Both the position numbers and the translations under genes were made by a program. Shown here one piece after another: positions 1-8,399 of a DNA stretch of 64,000 nucleotides (the first letter of the stretch is position 1; every line of letters begins with the position of its first letter). The stretch covers positions 1-64,000 of the forward strand of contig NZ_JOEY01000045.1 in the NCBI RefSeq assembly GCF_000718165.1, in the 5' to 3' direction. This stretch comes from Streptomyces fulvoviolaceus (GTDB taxonomy: Bacteria > Actinomycetota > Actinomycetes > Streptomycetales > Streptomycetaceae). The notes beneath the pieces are model-generated. The model was given only the letters and a program-made list of their open reading frames with translations. It was not told the DNA's origin and did no database searches.

Positions 1-118
1 TGACGGCGGCGCAGGTCACGGGGTCAGGGCGGAGGTAGACGCCGTAGCGGTAGGGGTCGCCCGCCGCCCGGGCGAAGCGCGCGTTCCTGGCCGGGACTGT
101 CGACTGAGTGACGGTCAC
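1..118 (-). CDS. 5' end of an unrecognised gene, cut by the window edge
   Basis: A GTG codon at 118-116 overlaps the TGA stop of the binding-protein gene (GTGA overlap), so this is the next cistron of the sugar operon. Only 39 codons are visible. The segment RYGVYLRPDP faintly resembles the start of 2'-5' RNA ligase / cyclic phosphodiesterase-like proteins, but that is a weak impression. The rest lies outside the window. Confidence 0.6.
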   Translation of the reverse strand, partial: MTVTQSTVPARNARFARAAGDPYRYGVYLRPDPVTCAAV

Positions 119-1506
119 TGGCCGGCCTGCTCTCGGTAGTCCTGGATCTTCTTCGTTGCGGCCTTCTGAGCCGCCTTCAGCGCGCTGTCCAGCGAGGTCT
201 TGCCGCTGAACGCCTGCTGCATCTCCGCTACGACGGCGTCCCGCACGCCCTGCATGGCGCCGCTGAGGCAGCCGGAGGTGGCCGTCGTCGCCGGAGTGCC
301 GTCGAACTGCTTGTTGAGGGCGGCGTACGGCTTGTTCTCTGCGAGGAAGGTCTTCCAGGTGGCCGATTTGTTGACGTCCGTGTTGATCGGGGCGTATCCG
401 GAGGCCTTGGCGAATCGTTCCTGTGCAGGTGCGGAGGCCAGGTAGCTGATCAGCTTCCAGCTCGCCACCTGCTCGGCCGCGCTGTGTCCGGGCCGGTCCA
501 CCCACATCGCGGCACCGCCGATCGCGGGCCCGGCCGTGGACGACGACCCCGAGAGGGGGTAGGGCAGCGCGGTGTAGTCCTTCATGCCCGCCTGGTTGAG
601 GCCGCCGATCGCACCGCTGGAGTTGAACATCATGGCCGTCTTGCCCGCCACGAACGCGGACACGGCGGCACTGCCCTCGGTGCCGGTGTCGAGGGCGACG
701 CCGTCGGTGTAGAGCTGGGCGACGGCGCCGATCGCGGCGCGCTGCGGTCCGCTGGTCAGGGACAGCGCTGTGGCTCCGCCCGCCTTACGGCCGTTGTCGG
801 GGGTGCAGTAGGGGACCCCTGCTGCGGCGGTGAGCTGTTCGAACCACCAGCCGTCGAAGGGCTGGTCGAGGCCCTTCACGTCCGCCGCCGCGTGGATCTT
901 GCGGGCGGCGGCTGTGACGCCGGCCAGCGTGCCGAGGGTCGAGCGGTCCACCTTCGCCTCGTCCAGCAGCTTGTCGTTGACGTACAGCATCGGCATGGAC
1001 GTGTTGAGCGGTACGGCGAGCAGCTCGCCGTCAGCCGTGTAGTAGTTGCGCGCCGCCGGGCGGAGCTTGCCGAGGTCGAGGTCCTTCGGGTTGGCCGCCG
1101 CCATGGCCTGCGCGGAGACGGTCTGCCCGGCGTCGCGCAGATAGCCGGTGGTGATGTCGTTGGTGACCATCACACTGGGCGTCCCGCCGCCGCGCACCGC
1201 GGAGGTGTACTTGGCGATGGCGTCGGCGTAGCTGCCCTGGAAGGAGGCCTTGACGACGATCTTGCCGCTGTTGGCCTTGTTGAACGCGTCGATCTCGTCC
1301 TGCAGGGCCTGCCCGGCCGGGCCGCCGAGGCCGTGCCACAGGGTCACGGTGACCGGGCCCTTGGCGGAGGCGAGCGCGGAGGGGCCGGGGACGGTGCCGT
1401 CGGCCTTCCCGCCGTCGGATCCACCGGAGCCGCCACAGGCGGTGAGGGTCAGTGCGGTTGTCAGGCAGGTGATCGCGAGGTGCGCTCGTCTGGGTCGTGC
1501 GGGCAT
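115..1506 (-). CDS. ABC sugar transporter substrate-binding lipoprotein
   Basis: 463-residue family 1 extracellular solute-binding protein. The N-terminus is Arg-rich (MPARPRRAH), followed by a hydrophobic stretch and the lipobox LTAC at about residue 24, so the mature protein should be lipid-anchored outside the membrane. VTLWHGLGG soon after the anchor is typical of MalE/UgpB-like proteins. The ATG at 1506 was chosen because GGAGAAGG lies about 8 bases upstream; an in-frame start seven codons earlier would place that site inside the gene. It follows the two permease genes. The substrate is probably a sugar, from the LacI regulator and family, but cannot be named. Confidence 0.93.
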   Translation of the reverse strand: MPARPRRAHLAITCLTTALTLTACGGSGGSDGGKADGTVPGPSALASAKGPVTVTLWHGLGGPAGQALQDEIDAFNKANSGKIVVKASFQGSYADAIAKYTSAVRGGGTPSVMVTNDITTGYLRDAGQTVSAQAMAAANPKDLDLGKLRPAARNYYTADGELLAVPLNTSMPMLYVNDKLLDEAKVDRSTLGTLAGVTAAARKIHAAADVKGLDQPFDGWWFEQLTAAAGVPYCTPDNGRKAGGATALSLTSGPQRAAIGAVAQLYTDGVALDTGTEGSAAVSAFVAGKTAMMFNSSGAIGGLNQAGMKDYTALPYPLSGSSSTAGPAIGGAAMWVDRPGHSAAEQVASWKLISYLASAPAQERFAKASGYAPINTDVNKSATWKTFLAENKPYAALNKQFDGTPATTATSGCLSGAMQGVRDAVVAEMQQAFSGKTSLDSALKAAQKAATKKIQDYREQAGQ

Positions 1507-1563
1507 GATGGATCCTTCTCCTGTCACGGTTTACACATTTATTGGCGGTATGACGAGTTTGGT

Positions 1564-2391
1564 CTAGGTGGTGACCCGCGCCGCCAGCCCCCGGACCAGG
1601 AACCGCTGGCCGAACAGGACGAGCAGCAGGGTCGGCAGCAGGACGAGCAGGGTGCCGGCGTAGATCACGGCCGGGGTGGTGGCCTGGTCGACGACGAGCT
1701 GGGCGAGGCCGACCTGGATGGTGCGCCGTTGCGGGGAGTCGGTGATCAGCAGCGGCCAGAAGTAGCCGTTCCACGCCGACAGCGCGCACCACATCGCCGC
1801 GGTGATCAACTGCGGCCGTGCCATGGGCAGTACGACGTGCAGCAACGCCCGCAGTTCGCCGCAGCCGTCGAGACGGGCGGCCTCCCACACCTCCCTCGGC
1901 AGCGCGAGGAACGCCTGGCGGAGGAGGAAGACCGCGTAGCCCGCGGCCAGGTACGGGACGACGATCCCGAGCAGCGAGTCGCGCAGTCCGAGCCCGCTGA
2001 CCGTCTCGAAGTTGGGAATGACCAGGCTCTCCCCGGGGAACGCCAGGGTGGCCAGGACCAGGGCGAAGGCGAGGCCCCGGCCGCGCCAACGGGGGAAGAC
2101 CAGCGCGTACGCGGCGAGCGCGGCCGTGACCAGCTGGGCGCCGGCCTGCACGGCGGTGGCCCCGACACTGACCAGGTACTGCCGGGCCAGCGGCGCGGAG
2201 TCCAGCGCGGCGCGCACGTTGTCCAGGGTCAGCCGGCTCGGTACGGGGACCAGGCGCCCGGCCGCCACGTCCCCCTCGGGCAGCAGGGCGGTGACGACGG
2301 TGACATAGACCGGGAAGACGACGACCACGACCACGACGGTGAGCCACACCCAGCGCAGCACGGAGCCGGGGGTGATGCGGCGGCGATTCAT
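1564..2391 (-). CDS. ABC sugar transporter permease, MalG type
   Basis: 275 residues with six predicted membrane helices. The first is a run of valines directly after MNRRRITPGS. The EAA-type loop that contacts the ATPase is visible as EAARLDGCGELRALLHVVLP, the usual inner-membrane signature of carbohydrate permeases. The ATG at 2391 overlaps the stop of the upstream permease by four bases (ATGA), so the two subunits are translationally coupled. No ATPase gene is present, as is common in Streptomyces, where a shared MsiK-type ATPase serves many sugar importers. Confidence 0.93.
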   Translation of the reverse strand: MNRRRITPGSVLRWVWLTVVVVVVVFPVYVTVVTALLPEGDVAAGRLVPVPSRLTLDNVRAALDSAPLARQYLVSVGATAVQAGAQLVTAALAAYALVFPRWRGRGLAFALVLATLAFPGESLVIPNFETVSGLGLRDSLLGIVVPYLAAGYAVFLLRQAFLALPREVWEAARLDGCGELRALLHVVLPMARPQLITAAMWCALSAWNGYFWPLLITDSPQRRTIQVGLAQLVVDQATTPAVIYAGTLLVLLPTLLLVLFGQRFLVRGLAARVTT

Positions 2392-3287
2392 GCCCACCTC
2401 CGCAACACCCGGAACTGGAGCGCGGTGATCGCCAGGACGAGGAGGAGCAGGACGACCGCCAGGGCGGAGGCCGAGCCGACGTGGGGCAGCGCCTCGCCGA
2501 ACGCCCGCTGGTACAGCTCGTACACGAGTGTGGAGGTCGAGCCCGCCGGGCCGCCCCGGGTGAGCACCTGGACCTGGGTGAACACCTGGAGTCCGCTGAT
2601 GGTCTGGGTGACCAGCAGAAAGATGAGGCTTGGCCGGAGCATGGGGATGATCACCGAGCGGGCCAGCCGCAGCCCCGTGGCGCCGTCCAGTGCCGCCGCC
2701 TCGATGACCTGCTGGTCGAGCTGGGTCATCGCGGCCAGCAGGACGAGGAAGGCGAACCCGAACTCGTACCAGGCGGTCGCGAGCGAGACCGAAAGGATGG
2801 CCAGAGCCGGCGAGCCCAACCACTCCGGTCCGGTGACGCCGACATGCGCCAGGACCCCGTTGAGGGTACCGACCGCAGGTGCGAACAGGCCCGCGAACAC
2901 GGCTGCCGAGGCCGCTCCCGAGTAGGCGAACGGCAGCGACAGCAGCACGGAGACCACGGCGCGCGGCCGGGCGGCGGCGCGCCGCAGCGGGAGTACGGCG
3001 GCCAGTGCGCCGCCCACCGAGAGCAGCACGCTCAGTCCGGCGATCGCCCCCGTGGCGAGCAGTGCCTTTCGCAGCTCGGGGTCGGTGAACACGTCGGCGT
3101 ACTGGTCGAGGCCGACGAACCGGGTGGGGGCGCCGAGCAGGTCGTTGCCGTACAGACTCAGGACGCCGCCGCGGACGACCGGCCAGTACACGAAGACGAG
3201 CAGCAGCCCGACGCAGGGCAGGACCATCAGCGGTCCTGCCAGTCGGCCGGTCGGCCGACCTCGCTTAAGTGGAACGTTCCCAATCAC
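2388..3287 (-). CDS. ABC sugar transporter permease, MalF type
   Basis: Up to 299 residues, six predicted membrane helices, with the EAA loop EAAALDGATGLRLARSVIIP near residue 200. The longest reading frame begins at GTG 3287, which lies inside the pair of palindromic operators and has no Shine-Dalgarno sequence. Either the message is leaderless or the true start is the internal ATG at MVLPCVGLLL (about codon 21), which has a CAGGA upstream. First gene of the transporter group; expression should be controlled by the neighbouring LacI-type regulator through the operators that overlap this 5' end. Confidence 0.9.
   Translation of the reverse strand: MIGNVPLKRGRPTGRLAGPLMVLPCVGLLLVFVYWPVVRGGVLSLYGNDLLGAPTRFVGLDQYADVFTDPELRKALLATGAIAGLSVLLSVGGALAAVLPLRRAAARPRAVVSVLLSLPFAYSGAASAAVFAGLFAPAVGTLNGVLAHVGVTGPEWLGSPALAILSVSLATAWYEFGFAFLVLLAAMTQLDQQVIEAAALDGATGLRLARSVIIPMLRPSLIFLLVTQTISGLQVFTQVQVLTRGGPAGSTSTLVYELYQRAFGEALPHVGSASALAVVLLLLVLAITALQFRVLRRWA
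3270..3282. promoter_or_regulatory. LacI-type operator, copy 1
   Basis: TGGAACGTTCCCA with the perfect palindrome GGAACGTTCC at 3271-3280, overlapping the first codons of the permease gene. Its centre is 21 bp, two helical turns, from copy 2, so two repressor dimers could bind the same face of the DNA. Confidence 0.8.
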
Positions 3288-3290
3288 GAG

Positions 3291-3303
3291 TGGAACGTTC
3301 CCA
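3291..3303. promoter_or_regulatory. LacI-type operator, copy 2
   Basis: Second TGGAACGTTCCCA, palindrome at 3292-3301, just upstream of the permease gene. It is identical to copy 1 over 13 bases. A third copy, in reverse orientation, lies upstream of the HAD gene. Confidence 0.8.
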
Positions 3304-3357
3304 TTCGAGTCGGGACGAGAACAGCTCCGTCCGGGTGAACAGCGGGTGAAGAACCGG

Positions 3358-4395
3358 TCAGTCGATGTCGTCGGCCGTCGGCGATGCGGCGGTCGTGCCC
3401 ACGACCAACGTGCCGGGCAGGGCCTGATGGTGGTCCGGGGGCTGCTCCCCGTCGAGGAGCTGGACCACCGCGTCCACCGTCCGGCTGCCGATCAGGTCGA
3501 TCGGCTGCCGCCAGCCCGTCAGCCCGATGAGCGGGGTCGTGAGGTCGCCGATGGCGTCGTAACCGGTCACGGACAGCTGCCCCGGCACGGCCACCCCGCG
3601 CAGCCGAAGCTGTTCCAGCAGGGCGATGGCGTGCCGGTCGCTTGGGGCCATCACCGCGGTGATGCCGGGATGCCGCAGCACCTCCGTCGCCCACGCGCCC
3701 GCCGACTCCCCCCGTGCCCCCGGGATCTCCAGTACCCGCGCGCCGCGCTTCCGCAGCCGGCCCGCCATGGCCGCCGTACGCGGACCCATCGTCACGGAGC
3801 TGCTCATCGGCACCGTGACCACCGCGATCTCCCGGTGCCCCAGTTCCAGCACGTGGTCCGCCACCCCGGCACCGCCCTCTGCCTCGTCGCAGTAGACGCT
3901 GGTGATGTTCGGATGGGTCTCCGGGCGCCCCGCCACCACGGTCGGCAGCCGGGCGGCGAACGGCAGGATCTGCTCGCTCGGCAGCATCCCGCTGCACACG
4001 ATCAGAGCCTCGACCCGCAGCATCGCGAGAGTCTCCAGGGCGCGGTACTCGTCGCTCACCTCGAACCGGCCAGACCCGGTCGCGGTGACCACGCGGTAGC
4101 CGTGGAAGGCGGCGCGCTCCTGCATCGCGGTGAGCAGATGGCCGTAGAAGGGAGTCGCCGCGTCCCGTACGAACGCCCCTACCGTGTACGTACGGTGGGC
4201 CACCATCGCGCGGGCGACAGCGTTGACGACGTACCCCAGTTCGGCCGCGGCGCGCAGCACCCGCTGCCGGGTCTCCTCTCCCACGCTGCCGCGCCCCGAG
4301 ATGACGCGGGACACCACGGACTTGGACACCCCGGCCCGATGGGCCACATCTATGATCGTCGGGTTGCGCGGCCGGCCCCTGTCCCGGTCAGTCAT
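3358..4395 (-). CDS. LacI-family transcriptional regulator
   Basis: 345 residues. The N-terminal DNA-binding domain has the canonical LacI helix-turn-helix and hinge: TIIDVAHRAGVSKSVVSRVI, then an Arg/Ala hinge. The C-terminal periplasmic-binding-like domain (about residues 65-335) would bind a sugar effector. ATG 4395 is chosen for the AGGAGGG about 9 bases upstream; longer in-frame extensions are Arg-rich shadow sequence. The start overlaps the 3' end of the HAD gene by eight bases. It presumably represses this operon through the three GGAACGTTCC sites. Confidence 0.95.
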   Translation of the reverse strand: MTDRDRGRPRNPTIIDVAHRAGVSKSVVSRVISGRGSVGEETRQRVLRAAAELGYVVNAVARAMVAHRTYTVGAFVRDAATPFYGHLLTAMQERAAFHGYRVVTATGSGRFEVSDEYRALETLAMLRVEALIVCSGMLPSEQILPFAARLPTVVAGRPETHPNITSVYCDEAEGGAGVADHVLELGHREIAVVTVPMSSSVTMGPRTAAMAGRLRKRGARVLEIPGARGESAGAWATEVLRHPGITAVMAPSDRHAIALLEQLRLRGVAVPGQLSVTGYDAIGDLTTPLIGLTGWRQPIDLIGSRTVDAVVQLLDGEQPPDHHQALPGTLVVGTTAASPTADDID

Positions 4396-4987
4396 CGAGC
4401 ACGCCCTCCTGTCGCAGGGCCGCGACGGCCGCCTCGCCTCCGGTCCACACATGCGCGCGCCAGCCGTGCGCCCGGGCCGCCTCGACGTTCTCCGGGCGGT
4501 CGTCGAAGAACACGATGCCCGAGGCCGCCGCCGCACGGCCGAGCCGCGCGTCGGCGGTCTCGTAGATACGCGCGTCCGGCTTCGCCAGCCCTACGTCGGC
4601 GGAGAAGACCAGTTTGTCGAAGCGAAGGCTCCAGGACGCGCGCCGGACGGCTGTGGCCAGCGTCGTCGGCGCGTTGGAGAGGACTCCCAACGGGGTTCCA
4701 CGGGCGGCGAGTCGGGCGAGCAACCGGTCGGCCTCAGGGGCCAGGACGGCCCAGCACTCGGTGTCGATCCGGTCCAGTCGCTCGACCCATTCCGCGTCCA
4801 GCGACCGCCCCAGCCCCGCAGCGACCCCGTGCCAGTATTCTTCGGGGGCGCCCCCGAGGTCGTAGGCGTCGCGGTGGGCCCAGTACGCGGGGGCGAAATC
4901 GGACTCGGGCATGTCGAGGGCGTCGGCGAGCGCCGTCAGCGCCCGGCCCGGCGGCGCGAGCACACCGCCGAGGTCCCATACGACCAT
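4388..4987 (-). CDS. HAD-superfamily hydrolase
   Basis: 199 residues with all HAD motifs: DLGGVL at the N-terminus (nucleophile Asp5), VLSNA near residue 114, the Lys in GLAKPD near 144 and FFDDRPENV near 165. The helical cap between motifs I and II is of the beta-phosphoglucomutase / epoxide-hydrolase-like type. Probably a sugar-phosphate phosphatase serving the same pathway as the transporter, but the substrate is unknown. ATG 4987 directly precedes the beta strand of motif I; the Shine-Dalgarno sequence is weak. An operator copy lies 29 bp upstream, making this the likely first gene of the LacI-controlled unit. Confidence 0.88.
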   Translation of the reverse strand: MVVWDLGGVLAPPGRALTALADALDMPESDFAPAYWAHRDAYDLGGAPEEYWHGVAAGLGRSLDAEWVERLDRIDTECWAVLAPEADRLLARLAARGTPLGVLSNAPTTLATAVRRASWSLRFDKLVFSADVGLAKPDARIYETADARLGRAAAASGIVFFDDRPENVEAARAHGWRAHVWTGGEAAVAALRQEGVLDD

Positions 4988-5015
4988 GGTCGGCGCGTCG
5001 CGCCGGATAACTGCT

Positions 5016-5028
5016 TGGGAACGTTCCA
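5016..5028. promoter_or_regulatory. LacI-type operator, copy 3
   Basis: TGGGAACGTTCCA, the reverse complement of the two operators near 3.3 kb, with core GGAACGTTCC at 5018-5027. It lies just upstream of the HAD-lacI pair, so the regulator probably also controls its own transcription. Confidence 0.8.
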
Positions 5029-5080
5029 CATCGTTGATGATAGCGACTGGGCGGGGTGTTGTGGGTGGGATGGGGCAGGC

Positions 5081-5569
5081 ATGCCTGATCACTCCCCCTA
5101 CGCCCGCCGACTGCGTGAAATCGCCGACGCGCTCGACGCCGAGTTCCAGCCAGCCGACGACGCTCTTACGCCGCACCCGGACACCCTGAACGTCATCAAA
5201 GACCGCCACACCAAACGAGGGCAGCTCAACCACGCCGCCCCTGAAGTTCTTCAGTTCCAGCGCCGAATCCGCCGCTGCAACGCCGACACCGACATCCCTC
5301 ACGGTGACATCGTCGCTCTCGCCCTTGATGCCTGGCTCCGCGCAAAGGGCTACCCACCAGACCTCAAACCACCGGGGACAGAAAGTCCTTTGGGTGCAGA
5401 TCTTCTGAGGGTGCCTCGCTGGGGTGATTCGCAGAGGTTCGGGTTGTGGCTGGTCGTGCCGACTTCTACCGTCGCCGGGGTCGAGCCCGCCGTGAGGGGT
5501 GCGGGTGCTGAGCGAGGGTGGCTGTGGTGTGCCGTCGTTGATGGAGGCGTTGGAGGCCAGGCGGGTTGA
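5081..5569 (+). CDS. Unrecognised protein with a helix-rich, RHH-like segment; 3' end probably not native
   Basis: ATG 5081 follows a G-rich stretch and opens a coherent sequence (SPYARRLREIADALDAEF) for about 105 codons. A terminal segment, DIVALALDAWLRAKGYPP, has the look of ribbon-helix-helix regulators. After about 5385 the reading (VPRWGDSQRFGLWLV onward) no longer looks like protein and runs into the upstream region of the next gene. My reading is that the native 3' end was lost when the mobile material to the right arrived. No family was recognised. Confidence 0.4.
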   Translation: MPDHSPYARRLREIADALDAEFQPADDALTPHPDTLNVIKDRHTKRGQLNHAAPEVLQFQRRIRRCNADTDIPHGDIVALALDAWLRAKGYPPDLKPPGTESPLGADLLRVPRWGDSQRFGLWLVVPTSTVAGVEPAVRGAGAERGWLWCAVVDGGVGGQAG

Positions 5570-6005
5570 GGTGCTGGGCCAGACCGAGCGGCTGCGTGAG
5601 CAGATCGCTGGTCCGTCCGAGGAGTTGTCGCAGGCCGAGGAGCGGCTGGCGCGGTTGCAGATCGCGCGGGAGACGGTGGAGGAGGTGCTGGCCGCGCCGT
5701 CTTCTCCGGTGCCGGGCACGGACGCGGGTGAGGGCGCCGGCGGGGTCGCCGTGGCGATGGTGAAGGCCGAGGCAGAGCTGGATGTGACGGTGATGTCGCC
5801 GGAGTACCGGGAGATCATCGCCCTGTTCGCGACCTCGGGGGCGGCGATGCGCTGCAAAGAGGTCTGCCAGCACCTGGGGCTGGGGACCCAGCCGCGGCAT
5901 GTGGAGGGGATGCGCTCGAAGCTGAAGCGGCTGGTGGAGCGCGGGATTCAGGCCGAGCCTTCGCCCGGGCTGTTCAAGGTTGACGGCAGGAAGCAGGGGT
6001 GGTGA
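5529..6005 (+). CDS. Coiled-coil plus winged-helix protein next to the IS110 element
   Basis: About 158 residues from GTG 5529 (ATG 5541 is an alternative). The N-terminal half is a coiled coil rich in Glu, Arg and Leu (ERLREQIAGPSEELSQAEER); the C-terminal half (about residues 85-150) reads as a winged helix: YREIIALFATSGAAMRCKEV, then a basic segment. Small proteins of this type recur beside Streptomyces transposases, from memory. Whether it belongs to the IS110 element or is separate host sequence cannot be decided here. Confidence 0.65.
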   Translation: MPSLMEALEARRVEVLGQTERLREQIAGPSEELSQAEERLARLQIARETVEEVLAAPSSPVPGTDAGEGAGGVAVAMVKAEAELDVTVMSPEYREIIALFATSGAAMRCKEVCQHLGLGTQPRHVEGMRSKLKRLVERGIQAEPSPGLFKVDGRKQGW

Positions 6006-6071
6006 GCGTGGTGGGGGTCGGCCCAGAGCGCGCTCGCGGAGTGTGAGGATGCTTTCGCAGGGTGTGTCCCA

Positions 6072-7281
6072 ATAGGGGCCTTGCCGTCAGGCGCCATCAC
6101 GGTTCAGACCGCCCGATCGGGCAGGTGCCAGCCACCCAGCACATCACCACGCGGGAGGCGGACCAGCATGACGACCAGACAGCGCAGCACCTCTTCCACC
6201 AGCACAGACCCGCCCGCGTGGGGCGAGGTCGTCCTGGGCGTGGACACGCACGGCGAGGTTCATGTCGCCGCAGTGGTCTGCCCACTGGGCCAGATCCTGG
6301 GCACCAAGTCCTTTCCGGCCACGGCGGTCGGATACCGTCAGTTGCTCGCCTGGGCCTGCAAGTCGGGAGTAGTGCGGCGGGCCGGGGTGGAGGGGACTGG
6401 TACCTTCGGCGCGGGCCTGTCGCGCTACCTGCTGGCGCAGCAGGTCGTGGTGTTCGAGGTGAACCGGCCCGACCGCTTGGCCCGTCGGCTGCTTGGGAAG
6501 TCGGATCCGCTCGATGCGCAGGCTGCCGCGCGGGCCGTGCTCAGCGGTCGCGCCAGGGCCCGCGCCAAGACGGGCGACGGTCCTGTGCAGAGCGCCCGGA
6601 TGTTCAAGATTGCCAAGGATTCTGCGGTCAAGGCCCGCACCCAGGCGATCAACCAGCTCAAGGCCGTTCTGGTCGTAGCCGACCCGGTCCTGCGGGAACG
6701 GCTGTCTGGCCTGGGCAACCGCGAACTGTTCCGCACCTGCGCACGCCTCAGTCCGCGCGAGGGCGAGGCCGGCGGGAGCGATGAGGACCCTGTAGCCGAG
6801 GCCACTCTCATGACGCTGAGCATGCTGGCTCAGCGCATCGAGCAGCTCACCGGGCAGATCGATGAGTTGAATCAGCGACTGACAGGGCTCGTTGAGCGCC
6901 AGGCCCCGCAGCTGCTCGCGCAGGTGGGTATCGGCCCGGACTCCGCTGTCACGCTTCTGATCACCATGGGCGACAATCCCGAGCGTCTGGGCAGCGAGGC
7001 GTCTTTCGCCGCTCTGTGCGGAGTCAGCCCCATCGAGTACTCCTCGGGCGGCCGGAGCTCGCGCCGGCTCAACCATGGTGGCGACCGGCAGGCGAATGCC
7101 GCTTTGCACCGTATCGTGTTCACCCGGCTGCGCCACGAACCGCGCACCCAGGCGTACTACGAACGCCGCACCCAGGAGGGCAAGACCCGTCGTGAGATCA
7201 TCCGATGCCTCAAGCGATATGCCGCCCGCGAGGTCTTCAACCTGGTCAGGACGGTCTCTACCGACCCCCCGTTATAGGGGC
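6072..7281 (+). mobile_element. IS110-family insertion sequence
   Basis: A single DEDD transposase gene flanked by an eight-base direct repeat ATAGGGGC at 6072-6079 and 7274-7281; the right copy includes the transposase stop codon. IS110 elements lack terminal inverted repeats and often leave short repeats, so these are taken as the likely ends, though the right end could extend to about 7291. Only about 88 nt of non-coding DNA lies between the left repeat and the start codon. The right end abuts a truncated OLD-like gene. Confidence 0.7.
6168..7277 (+). CDS. IS110-family DEDD transposase
   Basis: 369 residues. The RuvC-like N-terminal domain shows the DEDD residues: GVDTHGEVHVAAVV (first Asp), VEGTG (Glu) and KSDPLDAQAAARA (the two Asp). 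The C-terminal Transposase_20 region is present (GIGPDSAVTLLITMG and RLNHGGDRQANAALHRIV, which contains the region of the catalytic Ser). Known members recombine DNA guided by a structured RNA encoded in the element's non-coding end. ATG 6168 has GGGAGG nine bases upstream. Full length for the family, so probably functional. Confidence 0.95.
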   Translation: MTTRQRSTSSTSTDPPAWGEVVLGVDTHGEVHVAAVVCPLGQILGTKSFPATAVGYRQLLAWACKSGVVRRAGVEGTGTFGAGLSRYLLAQQVVVFEVNRPDRLARRLLGKSDPLDAQAAARAVLSGRARARAKTGDGPVQSARMFKIAKDSAVKARTQAINQLKAVLVVADPVLRERLSGLGNRELFRTCARLSPREGEAGGSDEDPVAEATLMTLSMLAQRIEQLTGQIDELNQRLTGLVERQAPQLLAQVGIGPDSAVTLLITMGDNPERLGSEASFAALCGVSPIEYSSGGRSSRRLNHGGDRQANAALHRIVFTRLRHEPRTQAYYERRTQEGKTRREIIRCLKRYAAREVFNLVRTVSTDPPL

Positions 7282-8399
7282 GTCCGTGAACTGGTGAGGA
7301 TCACCTGCAGCTCGGGTCGTGCCTTGACTGTTCTGCGCAGGTAACGGACCAACGAGTGCTGTAGCTGAGGGTGGAGATGGGCTTCAGGCTCCTCGATGAT
7401 GACCGTTGCGTGGAATGGGGCGGTGGAGAAGAAGGAATCTTCCTCGGAGGCCGCCTCAGCTTGTGCTTGCGCCAGGTTCTCGAACGCCTGCCGCGCCTGC
7501 ACCTCCTCGGACGGGGGATCGTGATCGACGCTCTCTGATGGGTTCGTCGGGGCGAGGGGGATCTCGGTGGAATCAGGTATCGCAGCCAACGTCACAGCAA
7601 TATGCAGCAGGTTGACGTACCCAAGGCCCGAGACCTCCAGAGGGCGGGCTGCGGAGCGGCCTTCGATCACAGCGAGCATGATCTCCAGGACGCGAGCGAG
7701 ATAGGTGTCGTCAATGACTTGACCGCGCACGTAGGGCCATTGTGGGCTCACGCCGGCGGTCAGTCTGCCCAGCTGTTCGCCGATGCGAGCCTCAACGGCG
7801 TCGATCAGACTGTCCTTGGCGAGATCCTCCAATAGCCGGGAGGCACGGGCTCGTAGAGCCACCAGGTTGCGGCTGCCGTGGAGTTCCTGCTGCCGTGCGC
7901 GGAGTAGCTCCACCAAGATGCGCGCCTCGCGGCGGGCGAGCTCGTCCAGCGGATGACGCCATGCGGGCAGATAGATCAGCTTGAACTGGTCGATTTTCCG
8001 GGCGAGGCCGTGGCTGCTTGTCAGGCGCGAGGTGACGGTTCCCAGTTGTCGGTGAAGGGAGACACTCCAGGATTCAGCTTCGCGACCGAGCCGTCGATGC
8101 GCTGTGGTGTGTATCTCGCGGCCGAGGCGCCCCTCGGCATCCAGGTCGTCGGCCAGGGTGTACGCGATGTCTATGCTGCGCTCGACGCCGATATCTGGCG
8201 GTGCCAGCGCGGCTGACGTCGGTCTTGGGAGCACCGGAAACCGGTTCCCTGGGTGTGCAAGGTAGAGAGCGTCCGTGAGGGTCGTCTTGCCCGCGCCGTT
8301 CGGCCCGATCATCACGCTGAACCTGCCGGGAAGGTCGCAACTTATTGGCGTCTCTGCGCTTGCGCGTAGTCCGCTCACTTTGACGCGACTCAGATACAT
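7272..8399 (-). pseudogene. OLD-like AAA ATPase, truncated at the IS110 junction
   Basis: ATG 8399 opens an SMC/ABC-type ATPase: Walker A IGPNGAGKTT near residue 33, and the signature and Walker B region VIIEEPEAHLHPQLQH near 345, followed by the switch strand QVILTS. Family members continue with a His and a C-terminal TOPRIM nuclease domain. Here the frame turns into SRTPL and stops inside the IS110 repeat, so the nuclease half is missing; no continuation is seen left of the element. OLD/GajA-type proteins are anti-phage nucleases, so this is probably a broken defence gene. Confidence 0.8.

Noticed and set aside
484..2925. Very long plus-strand reading frame across the transporter genes
   Set aside because: Gly/Asp/Arg-rich mirror of the minus-strand permease and binding-protein genes, no Shine-Dalgarno site, no family resemblance. 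High GC content creates such antisense frames throughout the window.
6144..7136. Minus-strand frame antisense to the IS110 transposase
   Set aside because: No start signal and composition typical of the complement of a real gene.
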